Positions 8,748 through 18,057 of a stretch of 64,000 bases of DNA are shown piece by piece. Source of the DNA: Suilimivivens sp009774465 (GTDB lineage: Bacteria; Bacillota; Clostridia; Lachnospirales; Lachnospiraceae); the NCBI GenBank assembly GCA_947382645.1, contig CANDAE010000007.1, positions 70,774-134,773 of the forward strand, read 5' to 3'. Under the pieces are notes generated by a model that was not told where the DNA came from, did no database searches, and saw nothing but the letters and a program-made list of their open reading frames with translations. A program made the translations under genes and the position numbers. Position 1 is the first letter of the stretch; each line of letters opens with the position of its first letter.

Positions 8748-8776
8748 TTGCAATTTAAAAACTGGTGTCGTATAAT
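8748..8776 (+). promoter_or_regulatory. Sigma-A promoter for activase-like gene
   Basis: TTGCAA (8748-8753) and a perfect TATAAT (8771-8776) are spaced by 17 bp. The start would be near 8783, leaving a leader of about 45 bases before ATG 8829. A TTGACA at 8709-8714 lies further upstream but has only a weak -10 partner. Confidence 0.75.
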
Positions 8777-8828
8777 AACTTAGCATGTCAAAAGACGTCG
8801 ATAACTATTAGAAAGGTTGAGTAAAATT

Positions 8829-11800
8829 ATGAACAGTCAGCAATATACTTTGGGCATTGATATTGGCTCTACCACTGTTAAAATTGCCATTTTGGACGAT
8901 GCTCATAATATCCTGTTTTCCGATTATAAAAGACATTTTGCAAATATAAGACAAACCCTGTCAGCTCTTTTGCAGCAGGCCTATTCCCAACTTGGGAATA
9001 TTCTTCTCCACCCTATGATCACCGGCTCCGGCGGCCTGACATTAGCCAATCATCTGCAGGTTCCCTTTGTGCAGGAAGTTATTTCCGTAGCTTCCGCATT
9101 AAAGGAATTTGCGCCAAAAACAGATGTAGCCATTGAATTGGGCGGTGAAGACGCCAAAATTATATATTTTGAAGGGGGAAACGTAGAACAGCGTATGAAC
9201 GGTATCTGTGCAGGCGGTACCGGTTCTTTTATTGACCAGATGGCTTCCCTTTTACAGACCGATGCCGCCGGCTTAAATGAATACGCAAAGAGCTATCATT
9301 CCCTGTACACCATCGCTGCCAGATGCGGTGTTTTTGCAAAATCAGATATTCAGCCTCTGATCAATGACGGTGCCACCAAGGAAGATTTGTCCGCATCTAT
9401 CTTTCAGGCTGTGGTCAATCAAACCATCAGCGGCCTTGCCTGCGGAAAGCCGATTCGTGGACATGTAGCCTTTTTAGGCGGCCCGCTTCATTTTCTTTCC
9501 GAATTAAAAACAGCTTTTATTCGCACATTAAAGCTGGATGAGGAACATATTATCAGGACAGACCGCTCTCATCTTTTTGCTGCAATCGGCTCTGCCCTGA
9601 ATGCAAAAAAAGAAGTCTCATTCACTATGGAAGAAATGGTCAAAAAACTTTCCTCCAATATCAAAATGGAATTTGAAGTAGAACGTATGGAGCCGCTTTT
9701 TGCCGATCATTCAGAATACGAAAGCTTCAAAGCCCGCCATGCAAAGCACTGTGTCAGAACCGGCAGCCTTGCCTCCTATCGCGGCAACTGCTTTTTGGGA
9801 ATTGATGCGGGCAGTACAACTACAAAGGTTGCACTGGTAGGGGAAGATGGTTCCCTGCTTTATTCTTTTTACAGCAGTAATGACGGAAGTCCTTTAAAAA
9901 CAGCAATTCGTTCCATTAAGGAAATCTATTCACAGCTTCCTTCTGACGCTCAGATTGTCCGTTCCTGCTCTACCGGATATGGAGAGGCTCTTATGAAAGC
10001 CGCCTTCCTTCTGGATGACGGAGAAGTTGAAACTGTCGCCCATTATTATGCGGCCGCTTTCTTTAATCCAAAGGTGGACTGTATTCTGGATATAGGCGGT
10101 CAGGATATGAAATGTATCAAAATTAAAGATCAGACGGTTGACAGCGTACAGTTAAATGAAGCCTGCTCTTCCGGCTGCGGCTCCTTTATAGAAACCTTTG
10201 CCAAATCATTAAATTATACCGTTGAGGACTTTGCAAAAGCGGCTCTGTTTGCCGAACATCCTATTGACTTGGGAACCAGATGTACCGTATTTATGAACTC
10301 TAAAGTAAAACAGGCGCAAAAGGAAGGCGCATCTGTTCCTGATATCTCCGCCGGCCTTGCCTACTCAGTCATTAAGAATGCCCTGTTTAAGGTAATCAAG
10401 GTTTCCGACGCTTCTGCTCTCGGTAAAAACATTGTAGTACAGGGCGGTACTTTTTATAATGATGCGGTGCTTAGAAGTTTTGAAAAAATTGCAGACTGTG
10501 AAGCCATCCGCCCTGATATTGCAGGTATCATGGGTGCATTTGGCGCCGCGCTGATTGCCAGAGAGCGTTTTACGGAAGGCTATGAAACTTCCATGCTCTC
10601 CTTTGAAAAGATAAATACGCTCCAGTTTGAAACCAGTATGGCAAAATGTAAAGGATGCACTAATAATTGTCGTCTGACCATCAATAAGTTTACCGGTGGT
10701 CGTCAATATATTTCTGGCAACCGCTGTGAGCGGGGACTTGGAAAGCAGAAAAATGAAAATAATATCCCCAATCTTTTTGATTACAAATTAAAGCGGATCT
10801 TCGGTTATGAAGCTCTGGCAGCTGACGAAGCACCCAGAGGCAGTGTAGGTATCCCCCGAGTGCTTAACATGTATGAAAACTATCCCTTCTGGTTTACCTT
10901 TTTTACAAAGCTGGGCTATCGGGTAGTGTTATCTCCTCTTTCCAACCGCAAAATCTATGAGCTTGGAATTGAGTCCATTCCAAGTGAATCAGAATGCTAC
11001 CCTGCCAAGCTGGCCCACGGCCATGTAAGCTGGCTGATTAATCAAAAGGTGGATTTCATCTTTTATCCCGCTCTCTTTTATGAGAGAAATGAATTTGAAG
11101 AGGCAAATAACCACTACAACTGCCCTATTGTCACCTCCTATTCGGAAAATATAAAGAACAACGTGGAGGAAATCGGCAAAGGAGAAGTGATTCTGCGCAA
11201 TCCTTTTATGTCATTTCGGGACTTGAAAACCATTTCCGAAGCCCTGGTCAAAGAATTTAAGGAACTGCCGGTGGAAGAGGTAATGGAAGCGGCGCGCTCA
11301 GGCTTCGAAGAATTAGATAAAGCAAGACGGGATATGCAGAAAAAAGGGGAAGAGGTTCTTGCCTGGCTGGAAGAAACCGGCAAACGTGGTATTGTGCTCG
11401 CGGGACGCCCTTATCATATTGATCCTGAAATCAATCATGGCATTCCGGAACTTATTACCTCTTATGATATTGCAGTGCTGACGGAAGATTCTGTTTCCCA
11501 TCTGGCTGCACCGGAGCGCCCCCTTATTGTATCTGACCAGTGGATGTACCATTCCAGACTTTACGCAGCGGCAAGTTATGTGAAAACAGTGGATAATCTG
11601 GATTTGATTCAGCTTAACTCCTTTGGATGCGGACTGGATGCTGTTACCACCGATCAGGTAAGCGACATTTTAACCGACTCCGGTAAGATTTATACCTGCC
11701 TTAAAATCGACGAAGTAAATAATTTAGGAGCTGCCAGAATTAGAATTCGTTCTCTCCTTTCTGCCATCCGGGTGAAAGAAAAACAGAATGAAAAACGCAG

Positions 11801-13085
11801 CATTCACTCCTCCGCAATCAGCAAAGTTGCTTTTACAGAGGAAATGCGTAAGGATTATACCATTTTGTGTCCTCAAATGTCCCCTGTCCACTTTGATATT
11901 TTGGAGGCAGCATTTAATGCCTGCGGGTATCATTTTGAGGTACTGGAAAATGACAACAGACGGGCTGTTGATGTGGGACTGAAATACGTAAATAATGACG
12001 CCTGCTACCCTTCCCTTATGGTGGTGGGACAGATCATGGATGCATTGCTTTCCGGCAAGTATGATGTAAATAAGGTTGCAGTTATTATGACACAGACCGG
12101 CGGCGGATGCCGTGCTACCAACTACATCGGCTTTATCCGCAGAGCCCTTGAAAAAGCCGGTATTCCCCAGGTTCCTGTGATTTCATTAAACATGGCCGGA
12201 ATCGAATCCAACCCCGGGTTCCATTTGAACCTGGAGCTGCTTATGCGTGCTGCTTATGGCGCTGTTTTTGGTGACATATTCATGCGCTGCATTTACCGTA
12301 TGCGCCCCTATGAAAAAGAAGCAGGCAGTGTTTTGGCAGTTCATCAGAAATGGCTGACAAAATGCCGCGAATTTGTCTCTGCCAAGCATATGAATTTCTT
12401 TACTTTCAAAAAAATGTGCCGGCAGATGATTGAAGAATTTGATGCGATTCCATTAACCGATGAGAAAAAACCGCGGGTTGGCATTGTAGGTGAAATTCTT
12501 GTTAAGTTTGCCCCTGCCGCCAACAATCATCTGGTGGAATTACTGGAATCAGAAGGTGCGGAAGCTGTTGTTCCGGATCTTTTAGACTTTATGCTCTACT
12601 GCTTCTACAACCAGCTTTATAAAGCAGATGAGCTTGGCACAAGTAAAAAGGCGGCGTTTATTTCCAAATTGGGGATTGATGCCCTGGAATTTCTGCGTAG
12701 CAGCGCGGTGAAAGCATTTTCCAGAAGCAGGCACTTTACTCCTCCTGTCAGCATTTATCAGACAGCAGAATATGCCAAACCCATAGTTTCCATTGGCAAC
12801 CAGACCGGCGAAGGCTGGTTCCTTACAGGAGAAATGGTGGAATTGATTCACAGCGGCGTTAACAATATTGTTTGTACACAGCCCTTTGCCTGTCTCCCTA
12901 ACCACGTAGTGGGAAAAGGAGTTATCAAAGAACTGCGCAGGCAGTACCCGCTCAGCAACATTGTTGCCATTGACTATGATCCGGGGGCCAGCGAAGTAAA
13001 CCAGCTTAACAGAATTAAACTGATGCTCTCAACCGCCCAGAAAAATATGGCCTCATCAGAAGAAAATGTCCAGGAAACTGCTTAA
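8829..13085 (+). CDS. Giant acyl-CoA dehydratase activase-related protein
   Basis: A 1418-residue fusion related to the activator and core subunits of 2-hydroxyacyl-CoA dehydratases. Two ASKHA ATPase domains open it: IDIGSTT at about 10-16 with the cluster motif CAGGTGSF, and IDAGSTT at about 325 with CSSGCGSF. Then come a Cys-rich segment (KCKGCTNNC, about 604), a DUF2229 region near 675 and an HgdB-like C-terminal half. Conserved cysteines suggest [4Fe-4S] clusters and an ATP-driven low-potential electron role. The true substrate of this large family is not known. A TTG at 8817 directly follows the AGAAAGG site, so ATG 8829 is the likely start. DUF4317 follows 23 bp downstream. Confidence 0.88.
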   Translation: MNSQQYTLGIDIGSTTVKIAILDDAHNILFSDYKRHFANIRQTLSALLQQAYSQLGNILLHPMITGSGGLTLANHLQVPFVQEVISVASALKEFAPKTDVAIELGGEDAKIIYFEGGNVEQRMNGICAGGTGSFIDQMASLLQTDAAGLNEYAKSYHSLYTIAARCGVFAKSDIQPLINDGATKEDLSASIFQAVVNQTISGLACGKPIRGHVAFLGGPLHFLSELKTAFIRTLKLDEEHIIRTDRSHLFAAIGSALNAKKEVSFTMEEMVKKLSSNIKMEFEVERMEPLFADHSEYESFKARHAKHCVRTGSLASYRGNCFLGIDAGSTTTKVALVGEDGSLLYSFYSSNDGSPLKTAIRSIKEIYSQLPSDAQIVRSCSTGYGEALMKAAFLLDDGEVETVAHYYAAAFFNPKVDCILDIGGQDMKCIKIKDQTVDSVQLNEACSSGCGSFIETFAKSLNYTVEDFAKAALFAEHPIDLGTRCTVFMNSKVKQAQKEGASVPDISAGLAYSVIKNALFKVIKVSDASALGKNIVVQGGTFYNDAVLRSFEKIADCEAIRPDIAGIMGAFGAALIARERFTEGYETSMLSFEKINTLQFETSMAKCKGCTNNCRLTINKFTGGRQYISGNRCERGLGKQKNENNIPNLFDYKLKRIFGYEALAADEAPRGSVGIPRVLNMYENYPFWFTFFTKLGYRVVLSPLSNRKIYELGIESIPSESECYPAKLAHGHVSWLINQKVDFIFYPALFYERNEFEEANNHYNCPIVTSYSENIKNNVEEIGKGEVILRNPFMSFRDLKTISEALVKEFKELPVEEVMEAARSGFEELDKARRDMQKKGEEVLAWLEETGKRGIVLAGRPYHIDPEINHGIPELITSYDIAVLTEDSVSHLAAPERPLIVSDQWMYHSRLYAAASYVKTVDNLDLIQLNSFGCGLDAVTTDQVSDILTDSGKIYTCLKIDEVNNLGAARIRIRSLLSAIRVKEKQNEKRSIHSSAISKVAFTEEMRKDYTILCPQMSPVHFDILEAAFNACGYHFEVLENDNRRAVDVGLKYVNNDACYPSLMVVGQIMDALLSGKYDVNKVAVIMTQTGGGCRATNYIGFIRRALEKAGIPQVPVISLNMAGIESNPGFHLNLELLMRAAYGAVFGDIFMRCIYRMRPYEKEAGSVLAVHQKWLTKCREFVSAKHMNFFTFKKMCRQMIEEFDAIPLTDEKKPRVGIVGEILVKFAPAANNHLVELLESEGAEAVVPDLLDFMLYCFYNQLYKADELGTSKKAAFISKLGIDALEFLRSSAVKAFSRSRHFTPPVSIYQTAEYAKPIVSIGNQTGEGWFLTGEMVELIHSGVNNIVCTQPFACLPNHVVGKGVIKELRRQYPLSNIVAIDYDPGASEVNQLNRIKLMLSTAQKNMASSEENVQETA

Positions 13086-13108
13086 GGAAGGAAAAAACAG
13101 GAATTATT

Positions 13109-14251
13109 ATGATTAAACAGGAAATTAATGAAATCAAAAGACTCTATACCCCCAGCAACTGCTCTATCACACGTATCTGCGGCTGCTATGTGGATGGAGA
13201 AAAAAATAAAAAAACTACCTTTAAGGAAGCATTTCTCTCACTTCCCGAGGAAGAAATTTTCAAATATTTTGAGCTGCTTCGCAAAACCCTTTCAGGTACC
13301 CCTGGAAAAAATCTGCTGAATCTGGAATTTCCTCTTGCAAGCGAAGAAGAAGGCGGCACTCAGGAATTCCTTCTGCGCCTTCGGGACAGTAAATTAAAGG
13401 ATGATACCATTTTAGATGAATTTTATGACAAAGTGATTGGTTCCTATGAATATGTTGGAAATTATCTGATTCTGATTATCCATGATGCTTATGATGTTCC
13501 TGGGAAAACTACTGACGGTCTTACGATGGAGGATGCCTCTGACACTGTGTATGAATATATTTTGTGCTGCATCTGCCCTGTAAATCTTTCAAAACCCGGG
13601 TTAAGTTATGATGCGGAAACAAATGAATTTCACAACAGAGTCCGTGACTGGATTGTGGAAGTTCCTGAAGCCGGTTTTCTCTTTCCCGCCTTCAATGAAA
13701 GAAGCTCTGATATTCACAGCACTCTCTATTATTCCAAAAATCCGGAGGAAGCACACCCTGAATTTGTTGATTTCATTTTAGGGGCAGTTCTCCCTCTCTC
13801 GGCCGGAAGCCAGAAGGAAACCTTTCACACGCTGGTTGCAGAAACTCTGGGAGACGAAGCTGATTATGAAGTAATTAAAAATATACATGAAAACCTTACG
13901 GAAATGATTGAAGAGCATAAGGAAATACCTGAACCTCTTATGCTTGATAAACAGCAGGTTAAAAATTTATTTGAAAAAAGCGGCGTGCAGGAAGAAAAGC
14001 TGTCAGACTTTGAAAAACTTTATGACGCAGCCGCCGGTGAGCATACTTCCCTTTTAGTAGATAATGTTGCAAACACCCGCACCTTTGAGGTTAAAACGCC
14101 TGACGTTGTAGTTAAAGTTAATCCTGAACGTGCAGATCTGGTAAATACTGTTATGATCGAAGGCAGGCGTTGTCTGGTCATAGAAATAAATGACCATGTG
14201 GAAGTTAATGGAATTCAAATACATGTAAATAAGCCGCAGCAATCTTCATAA
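13109..14251 (+). CDS. DUF4317 family protein
   Basis: A 380-residue soluble protein recognised as DUF4317 from its opening (MIKQEINEIKRLYTPSNCSITRICGCYVD is typical in kind; only the pattern is used here), the central acidic region and the C-terminal strand VEVNGIQIHVN. There is no signal peptide or membrane helix. It sits 23 bp after the giant activase-like gene behind an AAGGAAGG site, so the two form a transcription unit ending at the hairpin over the stop codon. The function is unknown; repeated co-occurrence with the activase-like protein would suggest a shared role. Confidence 0.85.
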   Translation: MIKQEINEIKRLYTPSNCSITRICGCYVDGEKNKKTTFKEAFLSLPEEEIFKYFELLRKTLSGTPGKNLLNLEFPLASEEEGGTQEFLLRLRDSKLKDDTILDEFYDKVIGSYEYVGNYLILIIHDAYDVPGKTTDGLTMEDASDTVYEYILCCICPVNLSKPGLSYDAETNEFHNRVRDWIVEVPEAGFLFPAFNERSSDIHSTLYYSKNPEEAHPEFVDFILGAVLPLSAGSQKETFHTLVAETLGDEADYEVIKNIHENLTEMIEEHKEIPEPLMLDKQQVKNLFEKSGVQEEKLSDFEKLYDAAAGEHTSLLVDNVANTRTFEVKTPDVVVKVNPERADLVNTVMIEGRRCLVIEINDHVEVNGIQIHVNKPQQSS

Positions 14252-14270
14252 GATGCTGCGGCTCTCTTTT
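14233..14270 (+). terminator. Intrinsic terminator after DUF4317 gene
   Basis: GCCGCAGCA (14233-14241) pairs with TGCTGCGGC (14254-14262), extended inside by TCTT/AAGA, and TCTCTTTT follows. The hairpin contains the stop codon of the DUF4317 gene. The next gene converges from the other side. Confidence 0.8.
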
Positions 14271-14282
14271 AATTTCCATCAC

Positions 14283-15506
14283 TTATTCGGAAAACATGGC
14301 CCTGTACCATTGCAGGGACTGTATGTAGGCATCAAAAACCTGATCCATTTCCATATTATTAATAATCATTAAACGAAATACTTCCTGCCAGTTAGCCCTT
14401 TCATACTGGGTAACAAATTCAAGAACCGGTGCCAGTACCCCTTTATGCTCCACCAGAGCATCACTTATTTCCTTCGATACCTTAACCATTTTAAGCGCTT
14501 CTTCCATCGTCTGGTTTAAAATCAGGTCAAGCACTGAGAACAGCCCCATAAGGAAAAGTTCCGAAGTATTCATGCTCATTTCAAATGCAGGTGCAAGATT
14601 TTCTGCAAATTTTGCACGAAGCAGGGAAAGTCTTGTCACTTCATTCGGCTTATCCGCATAAAGTTTATTGGCTACCGCAGTGTTAATCCATTTCTTCAGT
14701 TCACGCTGTCCTAACATGGCAGCCGCATGTCTGATGGATGTGATTTCTGAGTTAACAGACATTCTGTTAACCATTTTTAACAGGGATATAACAAGCGCTG
14801 TATCCCGCCCAATAATATCTGCTGCTTTCGTCAAATCAAAATCAACATCATTAACCATATTTAAAAGCTCTATATAATTCACTTTTAACGGTGCTACCTC
14901 ATTTACCCCCTGCGTGACAGGAATATGGTAAAAATCACCTTCATACAGCTTATATCCGCCTTCTTTTTTCAGTGCCTCATAAATATCCTGGTTTGGGACA
15001 TTTCCTGCACAGAGACTTACATTTGGATAAATATTGCTAAAATAAATCTTAGCCTTGGAGATATCTATTTTCTTATAATCCAATAATACATAATCTACTA
15101 AAAGAAGAACTTCACGATAAGGTTCGAAATTCTGCACTGTCAGTTTCCGAATTGCAAGCTTGAAGCCTTTACTCTTTAGCTCCCGCAGCCTGTCTACATA
15201 AATTTTCTCAGGCAGAACCGTATGATCCATAAGCAGCACAAGGCGTTCATGAGGTGCCGGTGCCTGGTTTTCAATATCGGTAAATAAAGAAATATTGTTT
15301 ATTTCCACAAAAATTTCTTTATCTGAGGGAATTGTCTCTATTCCCATACTTTCTAAAACTTCGAGCCCCGGAATATCCACTGCCCCATCATGCTGACGCG
15401 TCCCCTGAAGACTTGGATTCAGCAAAGTATTTTTCTTCTGAGTAAATAATGAATACGCCCGCACGCTCATTTCTTCATCAAATAAGGGTATTAATGTAAC
15501 AAGCAT
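14283..15506 (-). CDS. Degenerate EAL plus HDOD domain protein
   Basis: A 407-residue YuxH-type protein. The N-terminal 200 residues have the EAL fold pattern but have lost the catalytic residues: there is no E-x-L motif, L-A-I-R-K stands in place of the D-D-F-G loop, and L-Y-E-G-D-F replaces the final Gln-Gly strand. It should not hydrolyse cyclic di-GMP. The C-terminal half is an HDOD domain (LLNMVNDVDFDLTKAADIIGRD, SIRHAAAMLGQRELKKW), found in signalling proteins without nuclease activity. It probably acts as a signal adaptor in the cytoplasm. AAAGGAG precedes ATG 15506. The gene stands alone. Confidence 0.87.
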   Translation of the reverse strand: MLVTLIPLFDEEMSVRAYSLFTQKKNTLLNPSLQGTRQHDGAVDIPGLEVLESMGIETIPSDKEIFVEINNISLFTDIENQAPAPHERLVLLMDHTVLPEKIYVDRLRELKSKGFKLAIRKLTVQNFEPYREVLLLVDYVLLDYKKIDISKAKIYFSNIYPNVSLCAGNVPNQDIYEALKKEGGYKLYEGDFYHIPVTQGVNEVAPLKVNYIELLNMVNDVDFDLTKAADIIGRDTALVISLLKMVNRMSVNSEITSIRHAAAMLGQRELKKWINTAVANKLYADKPNEVTRLSLLRAKFAENLAPAFEMSMNTSELFLMGLFSVLDLILNQTMEEALKMVKVSKEISDALVEHKGVLAPVLEFVTQYERANWQEVFRLMIINNMEMDQVFDAYIQSLQWYRAMFSE

Positions 15507-15647
15507 ATCTTTCTCCTTTATGTTTAACTAAACTTGATAGTATTAGTTTACACCATTTCTTCATGATACACAATATTCTGGCGAAATTTCCACGTAGAAT
15601 TTTCCAGCAAAAAAGTCTTTTTGCTTCCTTCCTGATATCCTTTTGTT

Positions 15648-15893
15648 TTACGCGGTCTGTTCTTCCTGCGTATGAGCTGTAATATATTCCTGCAGGATAT
15701 CATAAGCATCCTCTGCATTAAGACCTGATGACGCAAGAAGCTGGTTGATTCCTTCCAAATCCTTATCTCGTTTTTCTCTGTATAATGCATCCAGCTCATT
15801 TTGTTCTGATTTTAATTTCGTGCGCAGTGCAAGGATTACTTCTTCCTTTTCCGCTATTTTTTCTTCTACTGTTTTTCTCTGCCCTCTTGCCAT
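15648..15893 (-). CDS. Small coiled-coil protein
   Basis: An 81-residue protein with a strongly charged heptad-like region (residues about 9-47, KTVEEKIAEKEEVILALRTKLKSE in pattern) and a short C-terminal helix with LNAEDAYDILQEY. The composition resembles small H-NS- or FliJ-like coiled-coil proteins, but I cannot assign a family. A perfect AGGAGGT site precedes ATG 15893 by about 11 bases. It is monocistronic or shares a transcript with the glucosidase gene upstream (65 bp gap). Confidence 0.7.
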   Translation of the reverse strand: MARGQRKTVEEKIAEKEEVILALRTKLKSEQNELDALYREKRDKDLEGINQLLASSGLNAEDAYDILQEYITAHTQEEQTA

Positions 15894-15958
15894 AATTTGT
15901 ATTTACCTCCTAAAAGCTATAGTTACTTTTATTATATGGACAAGATGTCAAAAATATT

Positions 15959-17899
15959 CTATTTTGTTTCCAAAGCTTCATACACCCGTAAAATTTCCCC
16001 TACACTCCATGCCTGGGCAAAGCACCCTCTGGAAAAGGACGGGTTTCCCCCATCATAAATTTCAGGGAGCTGTCCAATACAGCCTTCCCGCATGGCGCTT
16101 TCTAAAACCTCCAGCTGCTCCTGCACCTTTTCTTTGGCCTCCTTGGAGTAATCTCTGGTTTTCAGATATGCCAGATAGTATGCTCCCATTGGAAATACCC
16201 ACACAGTCCCCTGATGATAAGCCAGATCCCGTGCAAGCATTTCCCCTCCGTAAATGCCATGAAACTCTTTATCCTCTTTTGCAAGCGTCCGCAGGCCATA
16301 AGGTGTATACAACTTTTCAAACACTGTATCCACCACCTGCTTCTCTCTTTCTTTATCAAGCATTGTAAAGGGCATGGAAACAGCCCAGATTTGATTACAC
16401 CGAATCTGAATATCTGCGTTCGTGTCTGAAAGAACATCCTTAAGACATCCTGCTTCTTCATTCCAGAATTTTTCCTGAAAACTTTTCTTTACTTTCCCGG
16501 ACAGGCTTCCATAGTCTTTCTGATCCTTTAAAACCTCTCCCAGTTCTTCCATAATGCAAAGGGCATTATACCAATAAGCATTGATTTCCACAGGCTTGCC
16601 ATGTCTTGGAGTGGGAAGAATATCCCCGATTCTTACATCCATCCATGTTACCTGATCAAATCCTTTTCCTGCATAAATAAGTCCGTCCTCATCCATACCA
16701 ATTCCATGCAGGGTTCCCCTTTTGTAACATGTAATAATTTCCTTCATTACCGGCCACATTTCAGCAATAAATGAAACATCCTGTGTTTTCTGGTAATAAA
16801 GATATACCGCCTGAATAAACAAAAGTGCGGCGTCAACCGTATTATACCGGGGTTCATTTTTTCCTTCCGGAAAAAGATTAGGCATCAATCCATCTTTGCA
16901 GTACACAGCAAAGGTACGCAGAATACTTTTCACATTCTCAAATTGTCTGGTAGAAATACAGCAGCCTGCAAGCGCAATCATCGTATCACGCCCCCAGTCC
17001 TCAAAAAAAGGAAAACCTGCCAGTATGGTTTTACCGCCTGTAGACTTTCTTTCTGCCACAAACTGATCCGCACTTTTTACAAGCATTTTTGCCGCCTCAT
17101 GCTCCAGCTTTGATGTGTCGGCAAGATTCTTCCGGTATCTTACAGTTTCCTGTATTACCTGTTTTGCATCAAGTGTAGTCTCTCTCATGCTGTAAACAAT
17201 TTCCAGGTAAGCACAGGTTTGCGCCTCCACCTGCTTTTCAATATAGTGATTTACAAAAGTATTTCCTTTTTCTGTCCTTCCATCGCAGGCATCATAAGCA
17301 TAATATAAATTTTCCGCAAATTTACCCTGAATTTTCTTTGTCGTTCCGTCCGTATAGAAATAAAGAGTGTGCCCTTTAGAAGAAATACGGTTTCCTTCCA
17401 GTATAAATTGCTGTGTCTTTTCAGGCTGTTCTCCCTTCGGCACAAACTGCAGATGTGGAATCACCCGAAAATTAACAGGCGCTTTCCTTCTGTTGTCTAT
17501 TTCATATATTACGGCAATCAGATTTTCTCCCTGTTTCATGGCAATTCTTTTGACTACTTCCACTCCATCTATCTGATATATCCATTTGGGGTAATCTTCA
17601 AAAGAAAAGGCGGAAAGATATCTGTATCCCTCTTCGTTTAACTCTGCATCCATATAGGCCTGGCTTGACAGATGAAAACAGTTTCCTCCTAAACAAATTT
17701 CTTCCTCCAGTCTGTGAATCATATTATAACGATAATTCGGCGGCTCCTCACAAGCCATGAAAAATGCGTGATCGTTTCTGGTATTAGAACCAATCATCGT
17801 GCCTGAAGAAAATCCGCCCAGCCCATTTGTTAAGAGATAACAGTTTTCTTCTCCCCGCTCTCTTACTGCCCAATCCTGCTTTCCATAAACAAATTTCAT
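15959..17899 (-). CDS. Amylo-alpha-1,6-glucosidase (glycogen debranching type)
   Basis: A 646-residue cytoplasmic enzyme with an N-terminal bacterial GDE domain (NGLGGFSSGTMIGSNTR near residue 26) and a C-terminal (alpha/alpha)6-barrel glucosidase domain. Diagnostic stretches are FPFFEDWGRDTMIAL (about 295), PRYNTVDAALLF, TWMDVRIGD and LARDLAYHQGTVWVFPMG. The acidic residues in EDWGRD and TWMD are in the positions of the active site. It should cleave alpha-1,6 branch points left in glycogen or dextrins. AAGGGG lies about 10 bases before ATG 17899. No glycogen genes are adjacent. Confidence 0.92.
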   Translation of the reverse strand: MKFVYGKQDWAVRERGEENCYLLTNGLGGFSSGTMIGSNTRNDHAFFMACEEPPNYRYNMIHRLEEEICLGGNCFHLSSQAYMDAELNEEGYRYLSAFSFEDYPKWIYQIDGVEVVKRIAMKQGENLIAVIYEIDNRRKAPVNFRVIPHLQFVPKGEQPEKTQQFILEGNRISSKGHTLYFYTDGTTKKIQGKFAENLYYAYDACDGRTEKGNTFVNHYIEKQVEAQTCAYLEIVYSMRETTLDAKQVIQETVRYRKNLADTSKLEHEAAKMLVKSADQFVAERKSTGGKTILAGFPFFEDWGRDTMIALAGCCISTRQFENVKSILRTFAVYCKDGLMPNLFPEGKNEPRYNTVDAALLFIQAVYLYYQKTQDVSFIAEMWPVMKEIITCYKRGTLHGIGMDEDGLIYAGKGFDQVTWMDVRIGDILPTPRHGKPVEINAYWYNALCIMEELGEVLKDQKDYGSLSGKVKKSFQEKFWNEEAGCLKDVLSDTNADIQIRCNQIWAVSMPFTMLDKEREKQVVDTVFEKLYTPYGLRTLAKEDKEFHGIYGGEMLARDLAYHQGTVWVFPMGAYYLAYLKTRDYSKEAKEKVQEQLEVLESAMREGCIGQLPEIYDGGNPSFSRGCFAQAWSVGEILRVYEALETK

Positions 17900-17960
17900 A
17901 TTCAGTTAACCCCTTTATCATTATTTTGATATTTTCTCCCACATTTCCTTAAATGCAAAC

Positions 17961-17995
17961 ATGAAGAAGCAAAAAGATCTATTTTGCTTCCCCAT
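17961..17995 (-). terminator. Hairpin after chemoreceptor gene
   Basis: GAAGCAAAA (17966-17974) and TTTTGCTTC (17982-17990) form a perfect 9-bp stem, which can be extended by ACATG/CATGT outside. On the minus strand it follows the chemoreceptor stop by about 70 bp, but the U-tract is short, so its strength is uncertain. Confidence 0.45.
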
Positions 17996-18057
17996 GTATT
18001 TATATTACCTTCTTTTTCAAATTTTTAAATTATATATTGTTTATAATTATCAGTTAA

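Noticed and set aside
15548..15799. 83-codon frame overlapping the small coiled-coil gene
   Set aside because: It overlaps a better-supported gene in another frame and has odd composition rich in Trp, Arg and Met.
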